Source of the DNA: Variovorax paradoxus
GTDB taxonomy: Bacteria > Pseudomonadota > Gammaproteobacteria > Burkholderiales > Burkholderiaceae_C
Direction of reading: 5' to 3'
DNA: 64,000 bases
Assembly (NCBI RefSeq): GCF_902712855.1
Contig: NZ_LR743507.1
Location: 3,272,001-3,336,000 of the forward strand
Shown one piece after another: positions 27,364 through 35,718 of this stretch (positions are counted from its first letter, which is position 1; every line of letters starts with the position of its first letter). The translations under genes were made by a program, and so were the position numbers. The notes under the pieces are model-generated. The model had not been told where the DNA came from. It was given only the letters and a program-made list of their open reading frames with translations, and did no database searches.

Positions 27364-28584
27364 ATGTCGACCACGCTCACTTCCGCCGCTCCCTCGCAGC
27401 CCGTGCTGCGCCTTGCCTTCGCGCTCTCGATGGGCGCGGCCGTGTCGCTCGGCATCACGCGATTCGCCTATGGGCTGCTGCTGCCGCCGATGCGCGAGGA
27501 CCTGGGCTGGAGCTATGCGCTGGCCGGCGGCATGAACACCGCGAACGCAGTCGGCTACCTCATCGGCGCCTTGATCACGCCCGCACTGATGCGGCGCTTC
27601 GGCGTCACGCGGCTGCTGGTGTGGGGCGCCGTGCTGGCGAGCGTCTTCATGGCGGGCAGCGGCTTCGTGACGGCGGCGCCTGCACTGCTGCTGCAGCGTC
27701 TGCTCGCCGGCGTGGCCAGCGCGTGGGTGTTCGTGGCGGGCGGGCTGCTGGCCGCGCGGCTCGGCGAGGGCGGCGCTTCGCGCAGCGGGCTGCTGCTTGG
27801 CATCTACTACGGCGGCACGGGCTTCGGCATCACGTTGTCGGCGCTGCTCGTGCCGCAGGTGCTGCGCCTGGCGGCCGACGTGCCACACGGCTGGGCCTGG
27901 GCCTGGTGGGCGCTGGCGGTCGCGAGCGCGGCGGCCACGCTGCTGCTGGCCTGGGCCGGCCGTGCCATGCCCGAGCGGCCGGCCCAGGCCGCGCAACCGG
28001 CGGCAGCCGCCGGCACGCCGCCGGTCGCGTTGCGCCGATTCGGCTGGGCGCTCGCGGGCTATGCGTTGTTCGGCATGGGCTATATCGGCTACATGACTTT
28101 CGTGATCGCGCTGCTGCGAGAGCAGGACGCCAGCGCCGGTTTCGTCACGCTGTTCTACGCCCTGCTGGGCATCGCGTGCGTGGCTTCGTCGCGGCTGTGG
28201 GCCGGCCTGCTCGACCGCTACCGCGGCGGCCAGCCGCAGGCGCTGCTCGACGGGCTGCTGGGCGTGGCCACGCTGCTGCCGGTGCTGAGCCCTTCGGCAC
28301 CCGTGGCGCTGGTGTCGGGCGTGCTGTTCGGCGGCGTGTTCCTGTCGGTGGTGGCCTCGACCACCGCGCTGGTGCGCCACAACCTGCCGCCGGCGCGCTG
28401 GGCGCAGGGCATCAGCATGTTCACCATCGTCTTCGCGCTCGGGCAGATCGTCGGGCCGACCGTCACGGGCTGGATCTCGGACGGCGCGGGCGGCCTGGCG
28501 CGCGGCCTGGTGGCCTCGGCGATCGCACTGTGGCTCGGTGCTGCGCTTGCCTGGCGGCAGCGGCCCCTGCAGGCGTCGGCATGA
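27364..28584 (+). CDS. MFS transporter, YbfB/YjiJ family
   Basis: A 406-residue 12-helix transporter with the YbfB/YjiJ N-terminal pattern SLGITRFAYGLLLPPMREDL followed by SYALAGGMNTANAVGYLIG. The substrate of this family is unknown. It is followed by the alkyltransferase gene with an ATGA overlap, so the two are coupled. A separate promoter is likely in the 75-bp gap upstream, since the preceding gene is functionally distinct. Confidence 0.85.
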   Translation: MSTTLTSAAPSQPVLRLAFALSMGAAVSLGITRFAYGLLLPPMREDLGWSYALAGGMNTANAVGYLIGALITPALMRRFGVTRLLVWGAVLASVFMAGSGFVTAAPALLLQRLLAGVASAWVFVAGGLLAARLGEGGASRSGLLLGIYYGGTGFGITLSALLVPQVLRLAADVPHGWAWAWWALAVASAAATLLLAWAGRAMPERPAQAAQPAAAAGTPPVALRRFGWALAGYALFGMGYIGYMTFVIALLREQDASAGFVTLFYALLGIACVASSRLWAGLLDRYRGGQPQALLDGLLGVATLLPVLSPSAPVALVSGVLFGGVFLSVVASTTALVRHNLPPARWAQGISMFTIVFALGQIVGPTVTGWISDGAGGLARGLVASAIALWLGAALAWRQRPLQASA

Positions 28585-29117
28585 GCGGCTTCGCGTTGTT
28601 CGACACGGCCATCGGCATGTGTGCGCTGGCGTGGGGTCCGCAAGGGCTGGCCGGCGTGCAGTTGCCCACCGACGACGGCGAAGCCGCCACGCGCGCTCGC
28701 ATGGCGCGGCGCTTTCCGGCGCTGCGCGAAAGCCTGCCCGACGAGATGGCGCAGCATGCGATCGCGGCCATCCAGGGGCTGCTGCAGGGCGGGCACGACG
28801 ATCTGGCGCACATCGTGCTCGACATGCGGGGCGTGTCGGAATTCCACCAGCGCGTCTACGCCATCGCACGGCGCATTCCCCCGGGGCAGACCCGCACCTA
28901 CGGCGAGATCGCGCAAGAACTCGGCGACAAGGGCCTCGCGCGCGCCGTGGGTCAGGCGATGGGCCACAACCCTTTCGCGCCGGTGGTGCCATGCCACCGC
29001 GTGCTTGCGGCCGGCAACAAGCCCGGCGGCTTCTCGGCAGGCGGCGGCGCACTCACCAAGCTGCGCATGCTCGCCATCGAGGACGCGCGGCCGAACGGCA
29101 TGGCCTCGTTGTTCTAG
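28581..29117 (+). CDS. Methylated-DNA-protein cysteine methyltransferase
   Basis: A 178-residue O6-alkylguanine-DNA alkyltransferase. The acceptor motif VVPCHRV has Cys138, preceded by the DNA-binding segment GQTRTYGEIAQELG and AVGQAMGHNPF. It transfers the alkyl group from O6-alkylguanine to its own cysteine in a suicide reaction. It is of the Ogt/Ada C-terminal type with an N-terminal subdomain of about 90 residues. The start overlaps the exporter stop (ATGA). Confidence 0.9.
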   Translation: MSGFALFDTAIGMCALAWGPQGLAGVQLPTDDGEAATRARMARRFPALRESLPDEMAQHAIAAIQGLLQGGHDDLAHIVLDMRGVSEFHQRVYAIARRIPPGQTRTYGEIAQELGDKGLARAVGQAMGHNPFAPVVPCHRVLAAGNKPGGFSAGGGALTKLRMLAIEDARPNGMASLF

Positions 29118-29150
29118 CGTGTCGGCGGCATCGGCGCCCGATGCGGCCTC

Positions 29151-30371
29151 TCAGCCCGGCACCGCGGGCAGCCGGTGCAGCGTGGCGATGCGCGAGGCGA
29201 AGATGAGCGCGGTCTGCAGCGCGAAGCCTGCCAGCGCGAGCAGCAGGCAGGCCGGCTCGCCCCAGGCCGCACCCACCGCGCCGCCGAGCGCTGCGCCGAT
29301 GGGCCGCGCACCCGCGTTGATCGTGAGGAACACCGCCGACACGCGCCCGAGCATGGCCGCTTCCGTGACGCTCTGGCGCAGCGTGGTCGAGGTGATGACC
29401 CAGACCATCGGCCCCGCACCGAACAGGAAGAACGACAGCGCGGCCAGCCAGGCGGCCGGCACCGCGAGCGTGGCGGCCATCACGGCCGCGGCAAGCACGG
29501 CCACCGCTGGGCCGACCTGGATCGCGCGGCCGAACGGCAGGCGCGCCACCACGCGCGAGGTCAGCAGCGCGCCGGCGACCATGCCCGCGCCGTAGGTCGC
29601 GAGCGTGAAGCCGACCGCCTGCGCGCCGAGGCCGAGCACGCGCACCGCATACGGCACATAGCCGGCCTGCAGCACGAACCACGCGATGTTGAAGACTGCG
29701 CCGGTCATCAGCATCGGCCGCAGCAGTTCGCTGTGCCAGACGAAGCGTGCGCCGTCTCGCACCTCGAGCAGCGGATGCCGGCGCGAGGCGGGCGCGCGCG
29801 GCGCCTCGGCCAATCTCAGCAACAGGCCCACCGCCGCGGTCGAGAGCACAGCGGCCAGCACGAACGCCGCCGCTGCACCCGCCCATGCGACCAGCGCGCC
29901 CGCCAGCGCGGGGCCGGCGGTGAACGCGGCGCTGCGTGCAAGTTCGAGCAGGCCGTTGGCCCGGCCCAATGCCTCGCGCGGCACGAGCGACGGCACCAGC
30001 GCCGGCGCCGCCACGCTGAAGCCCACGGTCCCGACCGCACCGAGAAACCCCAGCACCGCGAGCCAACCGATGCCGAGTCTCGAGGCCATCACCAGGCCGA
30101 GCAGCACCAGCAACGAGACGGCACGCAGCCACTCGGCCCACACCATCAGGCGCCGGCGCGACATGCGGTCTGCCAGCAGGCCCATCGGTATCGAGACGAG
30201 CAGGAAGGGCAGTGTCTGCACCGCCGCGAGAAAGCCGATCTCGCCGGGACCGGCGCCGAGCGCGAGCACCGCGACCAGCGGCACGGCCGCGAGGCTCAGC
30301 TGTTCGGCGGACTGCGCCGCGAGGTTGGACCCGGCGAGGTACAGGAAAGGGCGGGGAAGCACTTCGGACAT
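29151..30371 (-). CDS. MFS transporter, EntS-like
   Basis: A 406-residue transporter of the enterobactin-exporter/DHA3 type. LAAVQTLPFLLVSIPMGLLADR and MSRRRLMVWAEWLRA are the helix 2-3 region, and MVWVITSTTLRQSVTE is in helix 10-11. The chosen ATG (MSEVLPRPF) has the hydrophobic first helix beginning soon after; an upstream in-frame start would add 33 residues of basic, non-membrane sequence. Its 3' end faces the alkyltransferase gene with 33 bp between. The substrate is unknown; no siderophore genes are near. Confidence 0.85.
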   Translation of the reverse strand: MSEVLPRPFLYLAGSNLAAQSAEQLSLAAVPLVAVLALGAGPGEIGFLAAVQTLPFLLVSIPMGLLADRMSRRRLMVWAEWLRAVSLLVLLGLVMASRLGIGWLAVLGFLGAVGTVGFSVAAPALVPSLVPREALGRANGLLELARSAAFTAGPALAGALVAWAGAAAAFVLAAVLSTAAVGLLLRLAEAPRAPASRRHPLLEVRDGARFVWHSELLRPMLMTGAVFNIAWFVLQAGYVPYAVRVLGLGAQAVGFTLATYGAGMVAGALLTSRVVARLPFGRAIQVGPAVAVLAAAVMAATLAVPAAWLAALSFFLFGAGPMVWVITSTTLRQSVTEAAMLGRVSAVFLTINAGARPIGAALGGAVGAAWGEPACLLLALAGFALQTALIFASRIATLHRLPAVPG

Positions 30372-30474
30372 GCGGTGGTGCCTGCGGACGTCTGGCGAAA
30401 GCCCGATCTTGCGAGCGAGTGCCGGGGCGCGCCGGCCGTTTCCGGACCCGCAAGCATCCGCGGTGCGCAACCCC

Positions 30475-31413
30475 TCAGCGGCGCGTCCCCGGCTTCGCTG
30501 CAGGCATGGCGGCCGGCGCGACCACGCCCATCACGAAGTCGATGAACGCGCGCACCTTCGCGGCCGGCAGGTGCCGCGACGGATACAGCGCGTAGAGCGG
30601 CAGCCGCTCGTCGGGCCAGTCGGGAAACAGGTCGACCAGCGCGCCGCTGTCGAGCTGCGGCTGGATGCCGACCGCCTTGATCTGCGCCACGCAGATGCCC
30701 GCCAGCGTGGTCTCGAGGATGGTGCCGGGATCGCTCAGCAGTAGGCGGCCGGCGGTCGGAACCTTCACCAGCTTGCGCCCGCGCTGGAATTCCCAGGCGA
30801 AGGGCTGGCCCGTGGCGGCGTTGCGCACCTGCAGGCAGGCGTGGCCGGCAAGGTCTGCCGGCTTCGCGGGCCGCCCGTGCCGTGCGATGTACGCCGGAGA
30901 GGCCACGGTGACCACGCGCGAGTCGGTCAGCTTGCGCGCCACCAGGGACGACGATGGTGGCTCGCCGAAGCGCACCGCGATGTCGAAGCCCTCGGCCACG
31001 AGGTCGCCGAGTTGTTCGCGTGCGATCAGTTCCAGGGTGAGGTCGGGATGCTGCGCCAGGAAGCGCGGCAGGTGCGGCGCCAGCAGCAGGCGCGAGCTGA
31101 AGGCGTCGGTGTTCACGCGCAGCCGTCCGCGCACCGCGCCGGACGAGCCCGCGGCGAGGGTCACCGCGTCCTCGATGCCGAGCACCAGCGGGTTGATGTT
31201 GGCGTAGAGCAGCCGTCCCTCGTCGGTGAGGCTGAGCGAGCGCGTGGTGCGGTCGAAGAGCCGCACGCCGATGCGGCCCTCGAGCCGGGCGATGGCGCGG
31301 CTCACGCCGGAAGGCGTCAGGCCGAGTGCGTTGGCCGCGCTCGCAAAGCTGCCGCCTTCGACCACGGCGGCCATCACGCTGACGTTGGAGAGAAGGCGCC
31401 CGTCGAGTGTCAT
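30475..31413 (-). CDS. LysR-family regulator
   Basis: A 312-residue LysR regulator. The helix-turn-helix is at residues about 10-68 (VVEGGSFASAANALGLTPSGVSRAIARLE), with the effector domain following (GFDIAVRFGEPPSSSLVARK). It is divergent from the NmrA-like oxidoreductase with 128 bp between starts, an arrangement that makes that gene its likely target. On the other side it is 103 bp upstream of the EntS-like exporter on the same strand and could be co-transcribed with it. Confidence 0.9.
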   Translation of the reverse strand: MTLDGRLLSNVSVMAAVVEGGSFASAANALGLTPSGVSRAIARLEGRIGVRLFDRTTRSLSLTDEGRLLYANINPLVLGIEDAVTLAAGSSGAVRGRLRVNTDAFSSRLLLAPHLPRFLAQHPDLTLELIAREQLGDLVAEGFDIAVRFGEPPSSSLVARKLTDSRVVTVASPAYIARHGRPAKPADLAGHACLQVRNAATGQPFAWEFQRGRKLVKVPTAGRLLLSDPGTILETTLAGICVAQIKAVGIQPQLDSGALVDLFPDWPDERLPLYALYPSRHLPAAKVRAFIDFVMGVVAPAAMPAAKPGTRR

Positions 31414-31541
31414 TTTTCGTTCGTTTGAATTCGTGATCTGCCGTCATGAATGATATGCCTCGAGGTCGCTTTACTCAAAGATGACCGGTTCCTACGATTC
31501 GCTGCGTTGCATCCCGCATCGATAGGAAAAAGGAAAACCTC

Positions 31542-32399
31542 ATGTACGCCATCACAGGAATCACGGGACAGGTCGGGGGCGCCGCCGCGCGCGCCTTGCT
31601 GTCGGCAGGCCAACCGGTTCGCGCGGTCGTGCGCGACGCCGGCAAGGGCCACGCCTGGGCCGGGCTCGGCTGCGACGTTGCCGTTGCCGGCATGAACGAC
31701 GCGCAGGCGCTGTCGCGTGCCTTCGCAGGCACGAAGGGCGTCTTCGTGCTGCCACCGTCCAACTTCGATCCCGAACCGGGCTTCCCGGAAGCCAGGGCGG
31801 AGAACGCCGCGGTGCGCGAGGCACTCGACGCGACCCGTCCGCCGCGCGTGGTGTGCCTGTCGACGGTCGGCGCGCAGGCCGCGCAGCCCAACCTGCTGAG
31901 CCAGCGCACGCTGATGGAAGAAGCGCTTCGCACGCTGCCGATCCCGGTCACCTTCCTGCGGCCGGCGTGGTTCCTCGAGAACCTGCGCTGGGACATCGCG
32001 CAGGCGCGCGAGCAGGGTGTGCTGTCGAGCTACCTTCAGCCGCTCGATCGCGCCATTCCGATGGTGGCGACGGCCGACGTGGGGCGCGTCGCGGCCGAGT
32101 TGCTGATGCAGCCGGGCGATGTGCCGCGCATCGTCGAGCTCGAAGGACCGCAGCGGTTGACACAGCACGCGGTGGCCGATGCACTCGCGCAGGTGCTGGG
32201 CCGGCCGGTGCGCGCCGAGGCGGTGCCGCGCGAGACCTGGGGCGCGGTCTTCCGCGCGCAGGGCATGCGCGACCCGGTGCCGCGCATCCAGATGCTCGAC
32301 GGTTTCAACGAAGGATGGATCCGCTTCGAAGGCGCGGACGATAGCGTGCGCAAGGGCTCGGTAGGCGTGGCTGCGGTGATCCGCTCGCTGCTCGGCTGA
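31542..32399 (+). CDS. NmrA-like NAD(P)-binding oxidoreductase
   Basis: A 285-residue atypical SDR of the NmrA/QorB type. The Rossmann motif GITGQVGG lies at residues 5-12 directly after the first strand, and the classical YxxxK is absent, as in this family. Members reduce quinones or sense the NADP(H) ratio. RPAWFLENLRWD near 148 is a family hallmark. It is divergent from a LysR gene. AAAAAGGAAAACCTC before the ATG is a usable ribosome binding site. Confidence 0.87.
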   Translation: MYAITGITGQVGGAAARALLSAGQPVRAVVRDAGKGHAWAGLGCDVAVAGMNDAQALSRAFAGTKGVFVLPPSNFDPEPGFPEARAENAAVREALDATRPPRVVCLSTVGAQAAQPNLLSQRTLMEEALRTLPIPVTFLRPAWFLENLRWDIAQAREQGVLSSYLQPLDRAIPMVATADVGRVAAELLMQPGDVPRIVELEGPQRLTQHAVADALAQVLGRPVRAEAVPRETWGAVFRAQGMRDPVPRIQMLDGFNEGWIRFEGADDSVRKGSVGVAAVIRSLLG

Positions 32400-32418
32400 C
32401 CCGCCGGACGAGCCGGTG

Positions 32419-33306
32419 CTAGACCGCCTCGGACCGCATCTGCTCGAACCACTCGGCCACGTACGCCGCCTCCGGGGCGGCGTCCGGCGCGAGGCCATAG
32501 TAGTAGCGCTGGAGCGTCATGCGCATCTCCGGCATCGGCGACTGCAGCCGCCCGGAGGCCAGGTCGTGCGCCACCAGCGACGTCGGCGCGAGCGCGATGC
32601 CCAGGCCGTCGATCGCGGCCTGCAGGACGAAATGCAGGTGGTCGAACTGCAGCCGGCCGGCCGGGCGGGTGCGTGGTGCGCCGAACTGCTTCTTCCAGGC
32701 ATCCCAGTCGTCCTTGCGCGTCCTGGCCGACAGCAGCACGTGCGCAGCGAGCGCGCGCAGGTCGGGCAGCGGGTGCGCCTTGAAGAGCGCCGGTGCACCG
32801 ACCACCAGCACCTCGTCCTTCAGGAACGGCCGCACCTTGATGGACGGCGGCCAGCCTTCGAGGCCCCGGCGCACGGCGATGTCGAAGCTGTCGACCGCCT
32901 GCTCGGGCATCACGGTGCTGGTGACGACCTGCGGCTCGATGTCCGGAAAGCGCTCGACGAAGGAGGGCAGCCGCGGAATGAGCCAGCGCACCGCGAACGA
33001 CGGTCGGACGTTGATCCGCACCGCGCGGGCCGGGCCATGGGCCTGCAGTGCGCGCGCGGCGGCGTTGATCTGCGCGAGGGCGGGTTCGACTTCGGCATGG
33101 AACTGCTGTCCCTCGGCGGTGAGTGCCACCTGCCTCACGCGCCGCTCGAACAGCACCACGCCGAGGAATTCCTCGAGGCTCTTGATCTGCCGGCTCACCG
33201 CGCTGTGGGTCACGTGCAGTTCGAGCGCCGCGCGCGTGAAGCTCAGGTGGCGGGCCGCAGCGGCAAAGGCGCGCACGGCGTTCAGGGGAGGCTCGCGGAA
33301 CGACAT
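32419..33306 (-). CDS. LysR-family regulator, GcvA-like
   Basis: A 295-residue LysR regulator with the GcvA-type start PLNAVRAFAAAARHLSFTRAA and VTHSAVSRQIKSLE. It is divergent from an MFS gene, with a perfect 7-bp inverted repeat directly before its start codon. It ends 19 bases from the convergent NmrA-like gene. The likely target is the exporter. Confidence 0.9.
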   Translation of the reverse strand: MSFREPPLNAVRAFAAAARHLSFTRAALELHVTHSAVSRQIKSLEEFLGVVLFERRVRQVALTAEGQQFHAEVEPALAQINAAARALQAHGPARAVRINVRPSFAVRWLIPRLPSFVERFPDIEPQVVTSTVMPEQAVDSFDIAVRRGLEGWPPSIKVRPFLKDEVLVVGAPALFKAHPLPDLRALAAHVLLSARTRKDDWDAWKKQFGAPRTRPAGRLQFDHLHFVLQAAIDGLGIALAPTSLVAHDLASGRLQSPMPEMRMTLQRYYYGLAPDAAPEAAYVAEWFEQMRSEAV

Positions 33307-33329
33307 ATGCGTGCGATTTTCTCACGCAT
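33307..33329. promoter_or_regulatory. Candidate LysR operator, inverted repeat
   Basis: ATGCGTG and CACGCAT, exact complements separated by 9 bases, beginning at the first base upstream of the LysR start codon. The position suits autorepression plus activation of the divergent exporter gene. Confidence 0.45.
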
Positions 33330-33386
33330 GACGCACGTTAATGTCGTTTGTCGGCGGGGCAGGGCGCGGCGCACCATCAGGGCTCG

Positions 33387-34559
33387 ATGTCCTTCAACGC
33401 ACCCGCCGCATCCGCACCCGGCCTCACGGCCACCGACCTGAACTCGCGCCATGCGGCGATGGCCCTCGGCCTCTCGCTGCCGGCCGACGTGGTGCTCTAC
33501 CTGCTGCTGCCGATGTATGCGAGCCAGTTCGGCGTGACGCTGGCCGAGGCGGGCATGCTGCTGGCGGCCAACCGGCTGGTGCGCATCGCGGGCTACGGCT
33601 ACGTCGCGCGCTTCTATGCGCGCCATGGCGACCGGCCGACCTGCACGATGGCCGTGCTGGCGGCGGCCGCCTGCGGGCTGGGCTACGCAACGCTCTCCGG
33701 TTTCTGGGCCTTGCTGCCGCTGCGCCTCGTGTGGGGCCTGTGCTTCGCGGCACTGAACCTGTCGACGCAGGCGCTGGCCACGGCCGACCCGATCGGCGCC
33801 GCGCGGCGCAACGGCCGCTCGCGCGCCTTCATCGCCCTGGGGCCGGTGCTGGCGCTGCCGCTGGGCGCGCTGCTGGCGCACTGGAGCGGGCCGCGCGCCA
33901 TCTTCGGCATCCTGGCGGTGGTCTCTCTGTCAGCGTGGTTCGTCACACGGCGGCTGCCTGCCGCACCGCATCCGGCAGGCAAGCCCGCGCGCCGGTTCAA
34001 GTGGCCCAACAGCCTGGACGGCTGGTCGTTCATGGAGGGGCTGGCGCTCGACGGGCTCTTCATCGTGGGCCTGTCCTATCTCGGCAAGGACCTGATGCCC
34101 GGCGGCGCGGTGATCGTGGCCGGCGTGCTGATGGCGCTGCGCTACCTTGCGGAGATCCTCCTGAGCCCGGTCGGCGGCCACATGGCGGAGCGCTTCGGTG
34201 CCGAGCGCCTGCTGGTGAGCCTGTCGCTGGTCACGGCCATCGCGCTCGTGGGTTTCGGCCTGGGGTGGCTGTGGAGCTGCGCGGCGCTGATCGTGGTGCT
34301 GCGGGCCCTGCAGCTGCCGCTGCTGCCACCCATCGTGGTGCGTCGCACGCCCGGCCCCGAGCGGGTGCAGGCGCTGGCGGCGCGCTCGGTGTGGCGCGAC
34401 ATCGGCGCCGGCACCGGGCCGCTCATCGCCGGGCTGCTGCTGCCCGTGGCGTCGCCGCCGTGGATCTACGGCACGGCCGCGCTGCTGCTGGCCGCGATGG
34501 CGCTGGCCTGCGGCTGGAATTCGGCGCCTGCCACCGAAGCCGCGCGCGCGGCCCGTTGA
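33387..34559 (+). CDS. MFS transporter
   Basis: A 390-residue 12-helix transporter. LPADVVLYLLLPMYASQFGVT is the first helix, and AANRLVRIAGYGYVARFYARHG is the helix 2-3 region with its loop motif. The second half begins near 195 with SLDGWSFMEGLALDGLF. The start at MSFNAP was chosen over one 13 codons upstream because the extra residues are polar and overlap the control region. It is under the neighbouring LysR gene by layout. The substrate is unknown. Confidence 0.83.
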   Translation: MSFNAPAASAPGLTATDLNSRHAAMALGLSLPADVVLYLLLPMYASQFGVTLAEAGMLLAANRLVRIAGYGYVARFYARHGDRPTCTMAVLAAAACGLGYATLSGFWALLPLRLVWGLCFAALNLSTQALATADPIGAARRNGRSRAFIALGPVLALPLGALLAHWSGPRAIFGILAVVSLSAWFVTRRLPAAPHPAGKPARRFKWPNSLDGWSFMEGLALDGLFIVGLSYLGKDLMPGGAVIVAGVLMALRYLAEILLSPVGGHMAERFGAERLLVSLSLVTAIALVGFGLGWLWSCAALIVVLRALQLPLLPPIVVRRTPGPERVQALAARSVWRDIGAGTGPLIAGLLLPVASPPWIYGTAALLLAAMALACGWNSAPATEAARAAR

Positions 34560-34597
34560 ACTGCCCGCTGCATTTCCTGTTTCAAAGGACCCATCGA

Positions 34598-35218
34598 ATG
34601 ACCACGGCACATGCCATCGAGAACATCGAGCAGCTCGAGGCCCTGTTCGGCCAGCCCGGCGAGGCCGCGCTGAAGAAGGAGGTGTCGTACCTGCACCCGT
34701 CCTACCAGGCGCTGATTGCCGCATCGCCTTTCGCGGCGCTCGCCACCCTGGGGCCCGGCGGGCTCGACGTGTCCCCGCGCGGCGATCCGCCGGGCTTCGT
34801 CGCGGTGCAGGACGACAAGACCCTGCTGATGCCTGAACGCCGCGGCAACAACCGCATCGACAGCCTGCGCAATATCGTGGCCGACCCGCGCGTGGCGCTG
34901 CTGTTCCTGATTCCCGGCGTGGGCGAGACGCTGCGCGTGAACGGCAAGGCCGGCATCACGGTCGATCCCGCGCTGCTGGCGCGTTTCGCGATGGACGGCA
35001 AGCCGCCGCAGTGCGTGATCCGCATCCGTGTGGAAAAGGTGTTCTTCCAGTGCGCCCGCGCGATCCAGCGCTCCAGGCTGTGGGCGCCGCTGCCGCCGGA
35101 CGCGGTGCGCGCGGTGCCCACGCCGGGCGCCATCCTGTCGGCGCTGACCGGATCGGCGTTCGACGGGGCGACATACGACAGGGAACTGCCGGCCAGGCAG
35201 CGTGCGACGCTGTATTGA
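34598..35218 (+). CDS. PPOX-class FMN flavoprotein (MSMEG_1061-like)
   Basis: A 206-residue split-barrel flavoprotein of the pyridoxamine-phosphate-oxidase-like superfamily. The strand pair ATLGPGGLDVSPRGDPPGFV and the segment LLMPERRGNNRIDSLRNIV (about 76-94) fit the MSMEG_1061 group. Members bind FMN or F420; the native reaction is unknown. It follows the exporter by 38 bp and ends inside the left arm of a bidirectional terminator. Confidence 0.85.
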   Translation: MTTAHAIENIEQLEALFGQPGEAALKKEVSYLHPSYQALIAASPFAALATLGPGGLDVSPRGDPPGFVAVQDDKTLLMPERRGNNRIDSLRNIVADPRVALLFLIPGVGETLRVNGKAGITVDPALLARFAMDGKPPQCVIRIRVEKVFFQCARAIQRSRLWAPLPPDAVRAVPTPGAILSALTGSAFDGATYDRELPARQRATLY

Positions 35219-35247
35219 AAAAGCCCGCTGGCGCGGGCTTTTTCAAT
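35214..35247. terminator. Bidirectional intrinsic terminator
   Basis: A perfect 15-bp stem (ATTGAAAAAGCCCGC and its complement) with a TGGC loop. It has an A-tract on one side and a T-tract on the other, so it can work on both strands. The PPOX stop codon lies in the left arm. The insertion sequence starts 6 bases beyond it. Confidence 0.93.
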
Positions 35248-35305
35248 GGACTGTGACCCGTCCTGACCTGGGTTGACACCTTTTCCTCTCAGAAAAGGCG
35301 AGTCA

Positions 35306-35716
35306 ATGGAATCAGGTATCAAACGCACGCAGAGCGACTACACGCTGGCTTTTAAGCTGTCGGTGGTCGATCAGGTAGAAAAAGGCGAGCTCACGTACAA
35401 GCAGGCCCAGGAGCGCTACGGCATCCAGGGTCGCTCGACGGTGTTGGTGTGGCTGCGCAAGCATGGCCGCCAGAGCTGGGGTTCGGCATCATGTCGGCTT
35501 CCCATGCCAGTACCGATCAAGAATTCCGCATCGCCATCCGCTGCGCCGCTGACTCCTGAGCAGAGGATCAAGGCTCTCGAAGTCCAGCTTCGCGAGGCCA
35601 ATGAGAAGGCTCAGTTGTTCGAGGCCGTGCTCGATGTCCTGAAGAAGGACTATGGGGTGCGTGTCGTAAAAAAGCCTTCGGGCAAGTCCTCTCGCAAAAG
35701 CTCGTCCCGGGGCTGA
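35306..35716 (+). CDS. IS3-family transposase OrfA (DNA-binding subunit)
   Basis: A 136-residue OrfA. The helix-turn-helix is in residues about 8-55 (LAFKLSVVDQVEKGELTYKQ, then YGIQGRSTVLVWLRKHG). A leucine-zipper-like coiled coil follows near 85-115 (LEVQLREANEKAQLFEAVLD). It binds the element's ends and regulates transposition. Near its end, in-frame codons gta-aaa-aag provide the slippery site for making the OrfAB fusion. An in-frame TTG at 35273 would extend it into the terminal repeat and is less likely. Confidence 0.93.
   Translation: MESGIKRTQSDYTLAFKLSVVDQVEKGELTYKQAQERYGIQGRSTVLVWLRKHGRQSWGSASCRLPMPVPIKNSASPSAAPLTPEQRIKALEVQLREANEKAQLFEAVLDVLKKDYGVRVVKKPSGKSSRKSSSRG
35668..35674 (+). 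other. Programmed -1 frameshift site A AAA AAG
   Basis: The heptamer A-AAA-AAG is in the correct phase of orfA. After a -1 slip the frame stays open (Lys-Ala-Phe-Gly-Gln-Val-Leu-Ser-Gln-Lys) straight into OrfB. This is the standard IS3 mechanism for producing the full transposase. Confidence 0.9.
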
Positions 35717-35718
35717 GC

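Noticed and set aside
24163..29052. A 1,629-codon open frame on the minus strand opposite the dehydrogenase, MFS and MGMT genes
   Set aside because: It is an antisense shadow of GC-rich codons: Arg/His/Ala/Gly-rich, no domain, no ribosome binding site, and it runs across three well-identified genes.
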